Below are positions 5,491 through 5,581 of a stretch of 5,581 nucleotides of DNA, piece after piece. The stretch spans positions 1-5,581 of the forward strand of contig SFWW01000096.1 in assembly GCA_004559845.1 (NCBI GenBank). Reading direction: 5' to 3'. The number at the start of each line of letters is the position of its first letter. Within the stretch, counting starts at the first letter, position 1. Origin of the DNA: a bacterium. GTDB lineage: Bacteria > Bacteroidota > Bacteroidia > Bacteroidales > Muribaculaceae. The position numbers were made by a program, and so were the translations under genes. Below the pieces are notes generated by a model. That model was not told where the DNA came from. It did not search any database and saw only the letters and a list, made by a program, of their open reading frames with translations.

Positions 5491-5581
5491 TTAATATGAA
5501 GTGATGGTGTAGCCGCCGTTGGCATTTTGGCGGCATTTATAGGTGGTTAAGCCCAATTTTTGGGAAAGCGCTTCGCCCGAT
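5491..5581 (-). CDS. C-terminal end of an unidentified protein (5' part outside the window)
   Basis: Reading the minus strand from 5580, an open frame of 29 codons ends at TAA (5493-5491): SGEALSQKLGLTTYKCRQ followed by NANGGYTITSY. The composition and codon choice look like real coding sequence, and the stop lies just before the tRNA promoter, the usual arrangement for the end of a gene. The fragment is too short for me to name a family. The other two minus-strand frames were less convincing; one stops after 14 codons. Confidence 0.55.
   Translation of the reverse strand, partial: SGEALSQKLGLTTYKCRQNANGGYTITSY

Overview
The window looks like chromosomal DNA from an anaerobic Bacteroidales bacterium, most likely Prevotella, Alloprevotella or a close relative. 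Three things point there: promoters of the Bacteroidetes type (TTTG, 19-20 bp, TAnnTTTG) upstream of the tRNA and the ATPase gene; A/T-rich leaders without Shine-Dalgarno sequences; and protein families typical of that group (a DPE2-like 4-alpha-glucanotransferase with CBM20 domains, an SLC45-like sugar transporter, a stand-alone archaeal-type AAA+ ATPase). The genus is inferred from general resemblance, not from a search.

Layout from left to right. At 1-895, on the minus strand, lies the first third of a malQ-type 4-alpha-glucanotransferase gene that runs off the left edge. From 896 to about 1429 is a complex 530-bp divergent intergenic region. It holds a LacI-type operator with a G-run tract beside it, a pair of 18-bp repeats that can fold in two alternative ways, a long inverted repeat built on ATTTGTGCTAATT, and a strong promoter followed by two tandem palindromes. 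An AAA+ ATPase gene follows on the plus strand (1430-2560). A strong hairpin terminator (2605-2664) separates it from a minus-strand pair, galM (aldose 1-epimerase, 4020-5066) then an SLC45-like sugar transporter (2688-3998), only 21 bp apart. Upstream of galM are a second LacI-type operator, a terminator, a tRNA-Leu(UAA) gene with its own textbook promoter (minus strand), and the last 29 codons of an unidentified protein at the right edge.

The sugar genes form a plausible maltose/maltodextrin module. The transporter would bring a disaccharide or small sugar into the cell, the glucanotransferase would rework maltose and maltodextrins, and the mutarotase would interconvert the anomers of released aldoses. 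The best evidence that they work together is regulatory: nearly identical 16-bp operators (core TGCAAnCGnTTGCA) lie at almost the same distance (about 158 bp from operator centre to start codon) upstream of malQ and of galM. This suggests one LacI-family regulator, not encoded here, controlling both units. The ATPase gene sits between them on the opposite strand and does not appear to belong to the sugar module.

No CRISPR array, transposase or rRNA was seen. The most unusual structure is in the 896-1430 intergenic region.
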